Source: an uncultured Bdellovibrionales bacterium (GTDB lineage Bacteria; Bdellovibrionota; Bdellovibrionia; Bdellovibrionales; Bdellovibrionaceae). Taken from it: a stretch of 64,000 bases of DNA. The stretch is from positions 1 to 64,000 of the forward strand of contig CAIYID010000001.1 in the NCBI GenBank assembly GCA_903926205.1, read 5' to 3'. Position numbers and translations under genes: made by a program. Position 1 is the stretch's first letter. Every line of letters begins with the position of its first letter. This document shows, in pieces, positions 17,170 through 26,607 of this stretch. The notes under the pieces were generated by a model. It was not told the DNA's origin, made no database searches, and saw only the letters and a list, made by a program, of their open reading frames with translations.

Positions 17170-18576
17170 ATGATACTTTTTCAAATTTGGGCAACAATTT
17201 CTGGAATCATTTTGTTGCTGCTGATGATAAAGACAATACGTTTCAATTTTGCGATTGAGTCTCTTAAAGATGTATTAATTGACGAAGAAAACAACAGAAC
17301 CTCTTTACAAAAAAATTCGCAAGCACTGCAAAAGAGCGCCAAAACCAAAAATAGTCACTCACCATCGTCGTGGCCGAAAATTTCTTTTATTGTGCCAGCT
17401 TGCAATGAAGAGCAAACAATTAAAGCAGCGGCAGAATCTCTATTAGATATAGATTACCCAAATTTGGAAATAGTGATTGTGAACGATCGCTCCACTGATA
17501 ATACTGGAAAGATAGCAGATAGATTCGCAGAGCGAGATTCACGTCTAAAAGTTCTGCATATCACCGAACTTCCAGAGGGTTGGTTGGGAAAAGTCCATGC
17601 TCTTGACCGTGGAATTTCAATGACCAAGAGTGAATGGATCTTGCTGGCGGATGCGGACATTCATTTTAATTCTGACGCGATTAAAAAAGCGATCACTTAT
17701 TGTCAAAATAAAAAAATTGATTTTCTTACCGCTGTGCCAGATATCAAAAGTAAAAGTTCTTCTTTACAGATTTTGATTGCACAACTTTTTCATCAAGCCA
17801 GTTTGTTTTTTAGTCCTAAAAGGTTGAATGATCCAAAGCAAAAAACTTGCTATGGACAAGGTGCCTTTATGCTTTTAAATCGTGCGATGTACGACCGTTC
17901 AGAAGGAATGCAATGGTTGCGTATGGAAGTGATAGATGACACAGGACTTGCTGTGATGATGAGACGTGCCGGCGCAAGAATGGGTGCCGTGGCCGGAAAA
18001 GATGAAATTCAGCTTGAATGGTATCCAGATGTTGCCGCCTATTTTAAAGGCGTTGAGAAAAATGCCTTTGCCTTTTGTCAGTACAACTGGCTGATTCTTT
18101 TTGGCCTCGGCTTGACGAACTGGTTATTTGTATTGGGTTTTTCTTTAGCGCCAGTTTTTAGTGGTAATTCATTGATTCAAGGGTTTTGTGCTTTTTCTTT
18201 GCTTGGATATTTAGGCGCTATTTATTTTCAAATGAAAAAACTTTTGGACTTAAGATTTTGGCAAGTCTGCATGTTTCCGATCGCCGTACTGATTTTACCC
18301 GTGATTTTTGTCCGCGCAGCAACACTGTCTGTGATTAATAAAGGGATCTATTGGCGCGGCACCTTTTATTCATTGGTAGAATTAAAGAGAAATCAAAGAA
18401 TGAAGCTTGCTAATTTAGTTTTCTCAATTGATGAAGACCCGAATGAAGAAGAAAATGATAAAAGAAAAGCCGCGACCAAATACGCGATGGAAAAAGAGAA
18501 TCCATATGAAGAGGATTCTCAATTGTTTGCGTTAGCTAGTTACCAAGGTAGTACGGACAAGCTGCGCCATTGCTAG
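17170..18576 (+). CDS. Family-2 glycosyltransferase, membrane-bound
   Basis: 468 aa. ATG 17170 is preceded by GGAGGGG, and an N-terminal helix follows immediately; the TTG at 17137 is rejected. GT2 motifs: FIVPACNEEQTI, VNDRSTDNTG, the metal-binding ADADIHF and a later EVIDDTGLAV, with LPEGWLGKVHAL typical of the HpnB/CrtQ-like branch. Three or four C-terminal membrane helices follow. It transfers a sugar from a nucleotide sugar to a lipid-type acceptor. The C-terminal tail is rich in Glu and Lys. It diverges from the RND gene and its 3' end overlaps the opposite-strand lipoprotein gene by 41 bp. Confidence 0.8.
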   Translation: MILFQIWATISGIILLLLMIKTIRFNFAIESLKDVLIDEENNRTSLQKNSQALQKSAKTKNSHSPSSWPKISFIVPACNEEQTIKAAAESLLDIDYPNLEIVIVNDRSTDNTGKIADRFAERDSRLKVLHITELPEGWLGKVHALDRGISMTKSEWILLADADIHFNSDAIKKAITYCQNKKIDFLTAVPDIKSKSSSLQILIAQLFHQASLFFSPKRLNDPKQKTCYGQGAFMLLNRAMYDRSEGMQWLRMEVIDDTGLAVMMRRAGARMGAVAGKDEIQLEWYPDVAAYFKGVEKNAFAFCQYNWLILFGLGLTNWLFVLGFSLAPVFSGNSLIQGFCAFSLLGYLGAIYFQMKKLLDLRFWQVCMFPIAVLILPVIFVRAATLSVINKGIYWRGTFYSLVELKRNQRMKLANLVFSIDEDPNEEENDKRKAATKYAMEKENPYEEDSQLFALASYQGSTDKLRHC

Positions 18577-20938
18577 TGAGAGTTGCATACTCAGAGGATT
18601 CATAAAAAGATTTAGCCAAGCTTGCGGCACCGACCGCGTTGGAGGCGCTCGAGCTCACCACTCCAGTCCAGTAGGTCAGTCCACTGGTATCGGGCGCGCG
18701 GTCAAGCACTGCCCAATAAACTGCGGTGGCCGTCTGAGTGGCCGTGCGCGTGGCGAGGTAGGTAATGACTTCTGGTGCATTTAAAATAAAATCATGCGTG
18801 GCTTGGCTCAAATTTGCCGTGCTACAAGGATAGGTTGTAGAAAGCCAGAATGCGAAGCCTGTCGAGTCTGCTGGGCGGGATAAAAAATTCCCGTACAATC
18901 GATAGACCCAAAAAGCGTGAGTGATCACAGAATCCAGGGCTCCGGCTTTCACAGTAGAGTATCCTGATTGCAGATTCGATCCCACAACGGTTGATGAATC
19001 CACTAACATATTGGTTGAGTTAAGCGTATTTCCTGTGATGGTAAACTGATAAGCGCCACTCACTGGAATTCCAACGCCAATGGCCGGGCCGGTGAGTGTA
19101 TTATTCTGAATGACCGCTGATTGATTGTATTTTTGAGTGCAGGGACTTGGTGGAGTATCATAAGTTGTGCTATTCCACAGATGATTACCGGCGGCAATTC
19201 CAATGTAAATAAAGCCGCCACTCGCGCCAGTGCTGGTGATCGTATTGTTTGAAAAAATTGTACCAGAGTAATTTCCACATCCTTGGATATAATCAGTGAC
19301 TCCAATAGCTAAATTCATACGCGCAGAATTCGCGGTGATTGTATTATTAGAAACTGTCACGTTTTGTTGTGCAAATACGACGATCCCACCATCGGTCACA
19401 TCAGTGATTGTATTCCCAGTGACGGTTGAATTCCCGCAGTTTAAAGAAATTCCATCGGTAAAATGATTATCTGGAGCTGCAGGTGATGGTCCAATTTGAT
19501 TATTAGAAATTTGCGCCCCAGTGCAGCCGCCTCCATTTGTGGTGAGGACTAACATGCTCCATGTTCGTGAGTCCGAAATGCTATTGTTTTTCACAATAGG
19601 ATTTACAACATTTCCAAGATTAACTAATCCGTGACAGTCGTTGTTTGGACAGCTATTAAGTTTTCCCATCACTTGAGCGTTGCCCTTGATAATAAGATTA
19701 CTGATGGTGAGATTTTTCAAGGCCGCAGGAGAGCCACTGCTTGGCTGCGCTTCAATAAGGGCATCTATGGAAGTCGCTGTTGGGTCGATAATGAGTGTTG
19801 CTCGAGTTCCATCCGTCGGAGAACCTTGAGTGTAAATTTTTTGATTGTCGGCTTTCATGACTAATTTTTGATGCACTGAAATCGTAACACTCGGACAGAG
19901 CATGGCATCAGCACCGCTATTTAAGGCGCTGATAATATCCGCTTCCTTAGATAAGCAAGCAAGAGTCGTCGCATTGACACTCACTTTAGCAGCAGAGCTT
20001 ATGATTGAGCCCGCGCTGTTTTTAATCATGACGGAGTAGTTTCCGGCTTGAGCGGCTGCCGCGTTGGTTATGCTATAGGCCGCATTTGTGGCGCCGGAAA
20101 TATTCACTCCGTTAAATTGCCATTGATAAGAAAGGGGAGCTGTCCCCGTAGCAGTCACGCCCAGTGAGGCGGAAGCTCCCTGATTGATGGTAAGAGCTTG
20201 TGGTTGTTGTGTGATCGCGGGACCACTCGCATTCACAGGCGAGGAGGTCACAGTAAGTACCGCCGCCGCGCTGGTCACAGAGCCCAGAGCATTTCGTACT
20301 GCCACAGTATAATTGCCGGCATCAGTACTTTGAGCATTTGTTAGATTGAGTGTTGAGTTTGTTGCGCCAGAGATCGCTACTCCATTTTTACTCCATTGGT
20401 AAGTCAGAGGAGCCGTGCCTGTGGCCGCAACACTCAAACCAGCACTGCTACCAAGATAGAGAGTTTGTCCTTGTGGTTGTTGTGCAATTGCAGGGACAGA
20501 ATTTACGTCGAGTGTCACGCGGTTGCTGGAAATATTTCCGAACACGTTTTGGATTGTGACATAGTAAGTAGCGACGTCAGATTGAGTGACGCTACTTAAA
20601 TTCAAACTTGGAGAAGTTGCACCAGAAATGAGAGTTCCATTTTTAAACCATTGGAAAGAAAGGGGGCTTTGTCCTGAAGAACTAACACTGAAGCTGGCCG
20701 TGGTACCTTGATTCACAGTCAAAGAGGCTGGTTGCTGAACAATCGTCGGTGAGCTGGACATTGCAGAATTTTTTCCAGATCCAGTTGTGGTGTTGCTAGT
20801 GACAGGGGAGCAGGCTTGATAACTGATCAAGGGGAGGAGTGAAAGGCCAATAATCATGAAAAGAAATAAATTTCTTCCTCGTCTTTTCTGAGTCAATGAC
20901 TGCAATAAAAAACGCTGAAATTTTCGTAAACACTTCAT
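18536..20938 (-). CDS. Large lipoprotein: Ig repeats, beta-helix, DUF4214
   Basis: 800-aa surface protein. An N-terminal hydrophobic segment ends SYQACSP, a likely lipobox Cys. Residues about 65-325 hold three immunoglobulin-like repeats of about 85-90 aa, each with the pattern P.I.QQP..L....G, PL.YQW..NG..I.GAT and a closing G.Y.V...N..G. Residues about 330-670 form a right-handed parallel beta-helix with N-N-T-I turns. The C-terminal 130 residues carry two DUF4214-like units (VYRLYGNFLSRPADSTGFAFW and VYWAVLDRAPDTSGLTYW). This architecture suggests carbohydrate binding or adhesion on the cell surface. The Ig repeats are also similar at DNA level. Confidence 0.8.
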   Translation of the reverse strand: MKCLRKFQRFLLQSLTQKRRGRNLFLFMIIGLSLLPLISYQACSPVTSNTTTGSGKNSAMSSSPTIVQQPASLTVNQGTTASFSVSSSGQSPLSFQWFKNGTLISGATSPSLNLSSVTQSDVATYYVTIQNVFGNISSNRVTLDVNSVPAIAQQPQGQTLYLGSSAGLSVAATGTAPLTYQWSKNGVAISGATNSTLNLTNAQSTDAGNYTVAVRNALGSVTSAAAVLTVTSSPVNASGPAITQQPQALTINQGASASLGVTATGTAPLSYQWQFNGVNISGATNAAYSITNAAAAQAGNYSVMIKNSAGSIISSAAKVSVNATTLACLSKEADIISALNSGADAMLCPSVTISVHQKLVMKADNQKIYTQGSPTDGTRATLIIDPTATSIDALIEAQPSSGSPAALKNLTISNLIIKGNAQVMGKLNSCPNNDCHGLVNLGNVVNPIVKNNSISDSRTWSMLVLTTNGGGCTGAQISNNQIGPSPAAPDNHFTDGISLNCGNSTVTGNTITDVTDGGIVVFAQQNVTVSNNTITANSARMNLAIGVTDYIQGCGNYSGTIFSNNTITSTGASGGFIYIGIAAGNHLWNSTTYDTPPSPCTQKYNQSAVIQNNTLTGPAIGVGIPVSGAYQFTITGNTLNSTNMLVDSSTVVGSNLQSGYSTVKAGALDSVITHAFWVYRLYGNFLSRPADSTGFAFWLSTTYPCSTANLSQATHDFILNAPEVITYLATRTATQTATAVYWAVLDRAPDTSGLTYWTGVVSSSASNAVGAASLAKSFYESSEYATLTSNGAACPYYLGN

Positions 20939-21105
20939 AAGGTACCCCCGTAATTAGGCTAATCAGTTTCAGGGGGAAATGCGATCATTCTTTTTGTTTT
21001 ATTTTATCCATCAATAGAAATGATTTTAGGGAGAAAATTAAGAGAAAAAGTCTAAACTTGAGACGAGTCGTGAATAATAAGCGTCGGTCTCAATTTGATA
21101 TTAAC

Positions 21106-21702
21106 TTAGAGGCTGTTGATGTAATTGGCTAGCGCGGTCAATTCGTCAATGCTCAAATTTAAAATCATTTTTGTCATCATTTTCGAATCTAAATCTTGGC
21201 GAGTTTGTTTGGTGTAAGCCTCAAATTGCGCAAGCTGATAACCGATATTTTGCCCAGCAATGCGCGGAATATTGAAGTCCGCTAACCCTTTGTCGCCGTG
21301 GCAGGCAGTACAAGGCATAACTCCTTTTGCGGGAAGACCTTGCTCGTAAATGATTTTCCCTTTTGCAGCCAATGCAGAATCTGCAGCTGTTGATGGTTTT
21401 TGATTTTGTTGAGCAAAATAGGCGACGATAATATCTAAATCAGAATCTTTTGTCGATGGTGAGATCACTGTGTACATCATTGGAGCCATGTTTTCATGTC
21501 TTAACTTTTTTGAGAACGCAGAAAGCTCTTTTCGGAAATAAGTGTCACCGAGGCTGGCAATTTTTGGAATTGAATCATCATCAGCGGCGCCACCATCAAT
21601 GTCGTGACAAGCCACACAACTTTTTACTTGAGCCGGCGGGGTTATTTCATTTGCAAATCCAGTTTGAGCAAGCAAGATTGAAAAAAGAAGACCCGTGATC
21701 AT
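21106..21702 (-). CDS. Diheme cytochrome c (c4-like), copy 1
   Basis: Periplasmic electron carrier, 198 aa. ATG 21702 behind AGGAAAGG gives a signal peptide ending GFAN; the TTG at 21723 is not needed. Two heme-binding sites, CVACH and CTACH, about 100 residues apart, each followed later by a Met candidate (MAPMMYTVIS; MMTKMILNLS), fit the two-domain cytochrome c4 plan. It is a close paralogue of the gene at 22148, with the same length and the same closing sequence (ILNLS.DELTALA.YIN.L). The two genes point away from each other around tRNA-Arg. Confidence 0.85.
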   Translation of the reverse strand: MITGLLFSILLAQTGFANEITPPAQVKSCVACHDIDGGAADDDSIPKIASLGDTYFRKELSAFSKKLRHENMAPMMYTVISPSTKDSDLDIIVAYFAQQNQKPSTAADSALAAKGKIIYEQGLPAKGVMPCTACHGDKGLADFNIPRIAGQNIGYQLAQFEAYTKQTRQDLDSKMMTKMILNLSIDELTALANYINSL

Positions 21703-21907
21703 AGAAGAAGCCTTTCCTGCCAAGATTCAAAATGAGGCACCCTGGTTTGCCATATCGAACTGTGCATATTTAATCGAACTGAAATAAAAACTCACATGTT
21801 ATAAATTAGACAGTCAAAAATTACAGGCTTGAATCTAAGTCAAAAAAACAGGACAATTCTGGCTATTGAAAATAGTCGGTGCTACAAATTGCTTTTTGAT
21901 TTTCGAT

Positions 21908-21983
21908 GACCCCATAGCTCAACTGGATAGAGCGTTCGTTTCCTAAACGATTGATCCCCGTTCAAGTCGGGGTGGGGTCACCA
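21908..21983 (+). tRNA. tRNA-Arg (CCT)
   Basis: 76 nt with encoded CCA. Acceptor GACCCCA/TGGGGTC pairs fully, the D arm is GCTC/GAGC, the anticodon loop is TTCCTAA (anticodon CCT, reading AGG), and the T arm is CCCCG-TTCAAGT-CGGGG. The anticodon stem has four pairs plus a T-T mismatch at its outer end. Confidence 0.95.
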
Positions 21984-22147
21984 ATTATCAAGCTATACGT
22001 AATAAACTTCTGCACCATTTATTTTTTCTCGGGGACAGTGAGCTCACTCAAAACTAATTGCACTTGATTTTTTATCCTATTCTAGCTATAGACTTTTTCT
22101 GAATAATTCTCCGCTAGTTCGGAGTTTTATAAGAGAGGTTTAATATT

Positions 22148-22744
22148 ATGGTTGTGGTCATTCTTTTCTCTGTTCTGCTGGCTCAAACAGGATTTGCTAA
22201 TCAAAAACAGGAACCTGTTCAAGTGAAAAAATGTGTTATGTGCCATGAAACTGACGGCGGTTCTTCCAGTGATGACACAGTTCCAAAAATTGCCGGCCTC
22301 GGTGATACTTATTTCCGAAAAGCGATGTCTTCTTTTCTGAAAAAGAAAAGAAAAGAACCCACGGCTTCAATGATGTACAAAGTGATTTCTCCTTCTACAT
22401 CAGATGCTGATTTAGATATTATTGTTGATTATTTTTCGCATCAAGAGCCTGTACCAGCACCTGTCGCCGATCCTGCTCTTGCTGCGAAGGGTAAGATTAT
22501 TTATGACGAAGGTTTGCCAGCAAAAGGAATTATTGCTTGTGCCGCTTGCCACGGAGACAGAGGCGATGCCAATTTCTCAATTCCTCGAATTGCTGGACAG
22601 AACATTAGTTATCAGCTCACTCAATTTGATGCGTTCACTCAGCAGACTCGCAAAGATGTGGACTCAAAAATGATGGCAAGAATGATATTAAATTTGAGCA
22701 CTGACGAATTGACGGCACTGGCTCACTACATCAACACTCTTTAG
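22148..22744 (+). CDS. Diheme cytochrome c (c4-like), copy 2
   Basis: 198-aa periplasmic cytochrome with signal peptide (ends GFAN) and two heme sites, CVMCH and CAACH. It aligns end to end with the product of 21106-21702, including TVPKIAGLGDTYFRKA and PRIAGQNISYQL. Likely Met ligands lie in SMMYKVIS and MMARMILNLS. Expected role is electron transfer to a terminal oxidase or peroxidase. It lies downstream of tRNA-Arg on the same strand, with a GAGAGG ribosome site. Confidence 0.85.
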   Translation: MVVVILFSVLLAQTGFANQKQEPVQVKKCVMCHETDGGSSSDDTVPKIAGLGDTYFRKAMSSFLKKKRKEPTASMMYKVISPSTSDADLDIIVDYFSHQEPVPAPVADPALAAKGKIIYDEGLPAKGIIACAACHGDRGDANFSIPRIAGQNISYQLTQFDAFTQQTRKDVDSKMMARMILNLSTDELTALAHYINTL

Positions 22745-22957
22745 ACGGCTCACTTCGTTCAACTAATGACCGAATGATTGATCGGTGTTTGGGTCACACC
22801 GCTTCCGCAAAAGACTTTGCCTGAAAATTTTCTATTGACTGGTTTTCGGTCGAGTATTGGAACGCCAATAACAGCATTGAAAGACTGATAATTTTCTCCA
22901 TTTAATTTTTCCGTGAAAGTTCGACCGAGATAGTTTCATGAGTGCTGTCTTTCTCTT

Positions 22958-23956
22958 TCAATGCAAGGCGGATTTTATTTGCTCCAAAACTCTATCGCGG
23001 ATGGAGTCTTTTTCAATTAAAAATCCGTGCTTGGCTTGTGGGAACTTTTCAATTCTGCACATCTGAGGACTTAAGCCGCAAACCTGATTTTGTCCATCGG
23101 GCAAAACTTTTGTATCAAGACCGGCTTGAAAAATCACCGTTGGCACCTGAAAAAGAAACTTGGTTTGACGAAGTCCCAGAGTAAAGTAAAGACTTTCAGC
23201 CACCCAGCGAACAGTCACTCCGCCGCTTTGAATCTGTGGAATTGCATTTTGAAGATCTGTCGTCACTCTGAACCGAGCTTCGCTGTTGGTTAAGCCCTGC
23301 TCAAAAGTCGTATTTGGATCATAGCCAGACTGTCCCGGCGCATAGTCCTCTCCTCGCCATAAAAGCATCAGAAGATCAGCAAATAATAGGGCTTCAATCT
23401 GATTGTATTGTCCGCCATTAATTTCCATCATCGGTGCCGACAAAATCACTTTCGAAAAAGTCTTCGGGAACTTTCGAAGATATCCCGAGGCAATAGCGCC
23501 ACCCATGGAATGCGCTAGTAAAAGAGAGTGCTGATACTTCTTTGGTTGGACGATGCTGTTCACAAGGAAAGTAAAATCAGTGATGTAATCAGAATAATGT
23601 TCAATATGAGTTTTCTGACTGTCACTTAAGAGTCGTTGCGAATACCCCTGACTGCGATGATCGATAGAAAAAAGATTGCAACCCAAGTCTTTGAGGTCGA
23701 AAAAAAGTTCTGCATACTTGAGTGAAGGCTCCCCCTGACCTGGAGAAAAAACAAGAACACATTGAGCTTCTGCCTGCTCGAAGGAAAAGTATCGAATGAC
23801 CAAGTTCTTAACGCTTCGAAACTCTCCAGCCCGCATGTGTGACTGATACCAAGAAAGAACTTCGGTCGAAAAGCCCTCGCTGACCTCAGCTTCAGGAAGA
23901 GCGCGTGAGTAAGAGGAAAACAAAACTAAGGCCAAACTGAGCAAAGCTATTTTCAT
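22958..23956 (-). CDS. Secreted alpha/beta hydrolase, lysophospholipase-like
   Basis: 332 aa with signal peptide (ends YSRA) and a GAGGAG ribosome site eight bases before ATG. Alpha/beta-hydrolase features: DHRSQGYSQR, the nucleophile elbow LLAHSMGGAIAS (Ser near 149), an acid in GLDTKVLPDGQ and a terminal catalytic His in AKHGFLIEKDS. The pattern matches the serine-aminopeptidase/monoacylglycerol-lipase family (Hydrolase_4). It probably cleaves lipid esters in the periplasm or outside, for example prey lipids in a predator. Substrate is inferred only from family. Confidence 0.8.
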   Translation of the reverse strand: MKIALLSLALVLFSSYSRALPEAEVSEGFSTEVLSWYQSHMRAGEFRSVKNLVIRYFSFEQAEAQCVLVFSPGQGEPSLKYAELFFDLKDLGCNLFSIDHRSQGYSQRLLSDSQKTHIEHYSDYITDFTFLVNSIVQPKKYQHSLLLAHSMGGAIASGYLRKFPKTFSKVILSAPMMEINGGQYNQIEALLFADLLMLLWRGEDYAPGQSGYDPNTTFEQGLTNSEARFRVTTDLQNAIPQIQSGGVTVRWVAESLYFTLGLRQTKFLFQVPTVIFQAGLDTKVLPDGQNQVCGLSPQMCRIEKFPQAKHGFLIEKDSIRDRVLEQIKSALH

Positions 23957-24173
23957 GGTAGAAACTCCTCAGGTTGTTTCTACCATATTTTAGTGAAAGT
24001 CCCAATGGCTCTGAACGCTTGATGCCAAAATTTTTGACACCAGATGGCTTTTAATGCGCAGTTCGTGGAAGATAAATTTGAATTGGCACCTTAAGTGTTC
24101 TGCATCATATTATGACTGGCCTAGTTTGATTGATTATCAGTGAGTAAAAACTGATTTCACCAAAGGAGAACTT

Positions 24174-24668
24174 ATGAACAAATATTTTATTTTAGTGGTC
24201 TTGATTGTGTTCGGCGCCGTATTTTCACAAGCGCAGATTTGTGAGAAGGGTGCGAAGGAAAAAGCAGAGCAGACCTATATCGATGCTATTTCGGCCTGTC
24301 GCTCAATACCCTCTTTTTGCATTTCAGCGAGCTACTCGAATGACAGTGCTTGTCGTTGCTCTCATCCGAGTTATTGTTCTTTAATTTCCTATGGAGAGAC
24401 CTTAGCTTGTGAAGGATCTCATCCTAGTTATTGCTCCGCTGCAAGTAACGCTAATTTGTTGGCTTGTTTTGCCGCCGTGCCTTCCTATTGTTCTTTCGCG
24501 AACTATGCGAACACGAAGGCTTGTCAAGGCGCCCATCCTTCCTATTGCAATAGCCCTTCTTATGCAGAGGCCCTCGCTTGTGAAGGCGCCAGGCCAAGTT
24601 TTTGTTCTTTTCCAGACTACCGAAAAACACTGGCGTGCAAAGCAATCATCACAAGACCCTGTCAGTAA
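24174..24668 (+). CDS. Secreted Cys-rich protein with 19-residue repeats
   Basis: 164 aa with signal peptide (ends SQAQ) and AAGGAGAA before the ATG. After a short helix the protein is made of about six tandem repeats of 19 residues, consensus ACxGxHPSYCSxxxYxxTL, each with two Cys in fixed register. The first repeat is 18 long and the last is cut short (ACKAIITRPCQ). The Cys pairs could form a disulfide ladder or bind metal. DNA copies have drifted, so the repeats are old or under selection at protein level. No family recognised. Confidence 0.75.
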   Translation: MNKYFILVVLIVFGAVFSQAQICEKGAKEKAEQTYIDAISACRSIPSFCISASYSNDSACRCSHPSYCSLISYGETLACEGSHPSYCSAASNANLLACFAAVPSYCSFANYANTKACQGAHPSYCNSPSYAEALACEGARPSFCSFPDYRKTLACKAIITRPCQ

Positions 24669-24732
24669 GAAATTATTTGAAGAAAAGTCTTGAGTTTATC
24701 AACTCAGCTTTCTCATAAAACAATTTTGAATT

Positions 24733-25152
24733 TTATTGACGAGCGTCTTTACAAACAAAAACAGAATTAAAAAAGCCTTCTCCTCGAGCGCGAATTTGAA
24801 GAAGTCCAGATGTTGAGTTTTGTAGTAGGTTTTCGTCTACTAAAATAATATTTTGTTCATCCAAATCTTCGCCCTGATATTCAAGATAAGTTTTTCCATC
24901 TCTTCCTTTAACTTTGGTGTTGTAGGCGGGATAAGTTCCACCATCCCCAATAGTCCCTTGACCGATAGTTCTTTGGCTATTTTTGACGCCTTTTATCGTA
25001 ACAGCTTGAGTACTAATTTCTGCCGAGATCACCACGCCTTTAGTTTCATCATTTTTTGTCGAGCCAAAACAGACTTTGGAAGAAGCCAGTGCACTGGAAC
25101 TAATAAACAGGGCCAATGAAATGGTCGAAATGCTAAGAGAGATCTTTTTCAT
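24733..25152 (-). CDS. Small secreted protein, unknown
   Basis: 139 aa, AGGAGA ribosome site, signal peptide ending SALA. The mature protein begins SSKVCFGSTKND and ends VFVCKDARQ, so one disulfide could close the chain; the middle is beta-rich and polar. It converges with the Cys-repeat gene across 64 bp. No family recognised. Confidence 0.7.
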   Translation of the reverse strand: MKKISLSISTISLALFISSSALASSKVCFGSTKNDETKGVVISAEISTQAVTIKGVKNSQRTIGQGTIGDGGTYPAYNTKVKGRDGKTYLEYQGEDLDEQNIILVDENLLQNSTSGLLQIRARGEGFFNSVFVCKDARQ

Positions 25153-25539
25153 AATTATTCTCCTAAAAAATTATCCTATTTCAATATTGCAGAATTAATT
25201 TCTCGTAAAATCCAACATAAAACAGGTTTTATTAACGAAGGGAAAATATAATCGATCGACTTAAAAATTTCTCAATTCTTTATGAATAAAGGAGTGTTTT
25301 TTTATTTTTTAATAAGAATCCTATCCAAAATTCATGGTTGTTATTTTTTTTGACAGAAAAAATTTCACAATGAGTAGTACCGTCAGTCGGCCAGCCAGAC
25401 CAATGATGAGTTGTCTCATCTTTAGACTAAAAGCTGTGATGGTCCAGCGTTAATCAATTTAGGGTTAAGATTGAAAAATAAATGTTTATTAGTTCAGGTG
25501 CTAACGCAAGTAGAACGTCTAAACCTCTTTTGAGGTATT
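25153..25539. other. Gene-free region before the signalling operon
   Basis: 387 bp without a credible gene. It is AT-rich and must hold the promoters of 24733-25152 (minus) and of the kinase operon (plus). TTGACA at 25350-25355 could be a -35 box for the plus strand, but no good -10 follows at 16-18 bases. The TAGAGTTA repeats seen before copy A of the B12/heme-oxygenase pair are not obvious here. Confidence 0.4.
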
Positions 25540-26604
25540 GTGTTAGCGCTTCTTGATGCCGACAATATATACATGCTTAAAAACTATAATGACTTTATTC
25601 TTAGGTCCATCAGAGATTGGAAAATGCCTTCCACTGTAGCTATCACGATTATTTGCGGTCACTTTTTTGGCGAGTGGCCCTGGTTGGTTCTGGCACAAGG
25701 AATCGTATTTATTTATTTTATCGGCAAGAACTCGCAAAAGAGCGAAGCGTTCGTGCAAGCTCAGCAACTGGCGATGGAAGCCCGCACGAGCATGATTCAA
25801 AATCAAGTCAACTTACAGCTCAAACAGCTCGAGGAATCAAAGGAAGTCATTCGCAATCAACAGCAAACTCTTGTTGAATCAGCAAAAAATGCAGCCCTCG
25901 GAGAGATGGCCGGCCAAATTGCTCACGAAATTAATACTCCACTTGGAGCTGTGGTTCTTACCACTCAGGCCATGCTCAAGAAAGTTCAAACTCAAGGGAT
26001 TCCGCCTCAAGAGATGAGTGAAAAACTTGAACTCATTCTAAAAATTGCAGCAAGGCTCGGTCGAATCATCAGCTCTATGCGCAAACTTTCTGCTCAGGGG
26101 GGGAATGAAGCCATCAGAGAAGTTAGTTTTAAGGGACTTATCGATGATACTCTGTTGCTGTGTGAGGGGCGGCTAAGGAACTCAAATATTAATTTCACTT
26201 CACAAATTGAGTTGGCTGAGAATGCAACGGTTCAGTGTCGACCTAGTGAAGTTTCTCAAGTGCTTCTAAATTTGATCAATAATGCTGTTGATGCTTTAAA
26301 AAATATAGATGAAAAGTGGATTCGGCTGCAAGTTTCTGCTCGCGCCGAGATTGTTACGGTACGAATTATTGATAGCGGTACGGGAGTTGCGCTCGAGCAT
26401 CAAGCTAAACTTTTTACTCCGAACTTTACCACAAAATCACTGGATATTGGAACCGGCTTTGGGCTTTCCATCTGTCGAAAATTAATTGAAAAACATGGCG
26501 GAAAAATCAGTCTTGAACCTGGTGTGAATACGACCTTTGCCTTTGAATTGCCGTTGCGCCAAACGGAGGCTATTACTAATAACTTAACTCGTGCGGTGGG
26601 GTGA
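25540..26604 (+). CDS. Membrane histidine kinase of the B12/heme-oxygenase operon
   Basis: 354 aa from GTG 25540 (GAGGT just upstream, spacing short); ATG 25573 is a possible alternative. Two short membrane helices at residues about 25-65, a coiled coil to about 115, H-box GQIAHEINTPLGA (His near 129), N-box QVLLNLINNAVDAL, then DSGTGV, a phosphate-loop TKSLDIGTGFGLSIC and HGGKISLEP. There is no recognisable sensor domain, so the signal may come from the membrane or from a partner such as the B12 protein encoded downstream. The TGA at 26602-26604 is in frame with the receiver gene that follows three bases later. Confidence 0.85.
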   Translation: MLALLDADNIYMLKNYNDFILRSIRDWKMPSTVAITIICGHFFGEWPWLVLAQGIVFIYFIGKNSQKSEAFVQAQQLAMEARTSMIQNQVNLQLKQLEESKEVIRNQQQTLVESAKNAALGEMAGQIAHEINTPLGAVVLTTQAMLKKVQTQGIPPQEMSEKLELILKIAARLGRIISSMRKLSAQGGNEAIREVSFKGLIDDTLLLCEGRLRNSNINFTSQIELAENATVQCRPSEVSQVLLNLINNAVDALKNIDEKWIRLQVSARAEIVTVRIIDSGTGVALEHQAKLFTPNFTTKSLDIGTGFGLSICRKLIEKHGGKISLEPGVNTTFAFELPLRQTEAITNNLTRAVG

Positions 26605-26607
26605 GCT

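Noticed and set aside
24081-24110. Possible sigma-54 site (TGGCAC near 24082) before the Cys-repeat gene
   Set aside because: The GC element is at the wrong distance (one base too far), so spacing does not fit -24/-12.
24290-24668. CRISPR-like spacing of repeats
   Set aside because: The 57-bp periodicity comes from protein repeats in one open frame; the DNA copies are not identical and there are no spacers or cas genes.
24691-24706. Small hairpin TGAGTT/AACTCA between convergent genes
   Set aside because: Only six pairs, AT-rich and without a U-tract on either strand; too weak to call a terminator.
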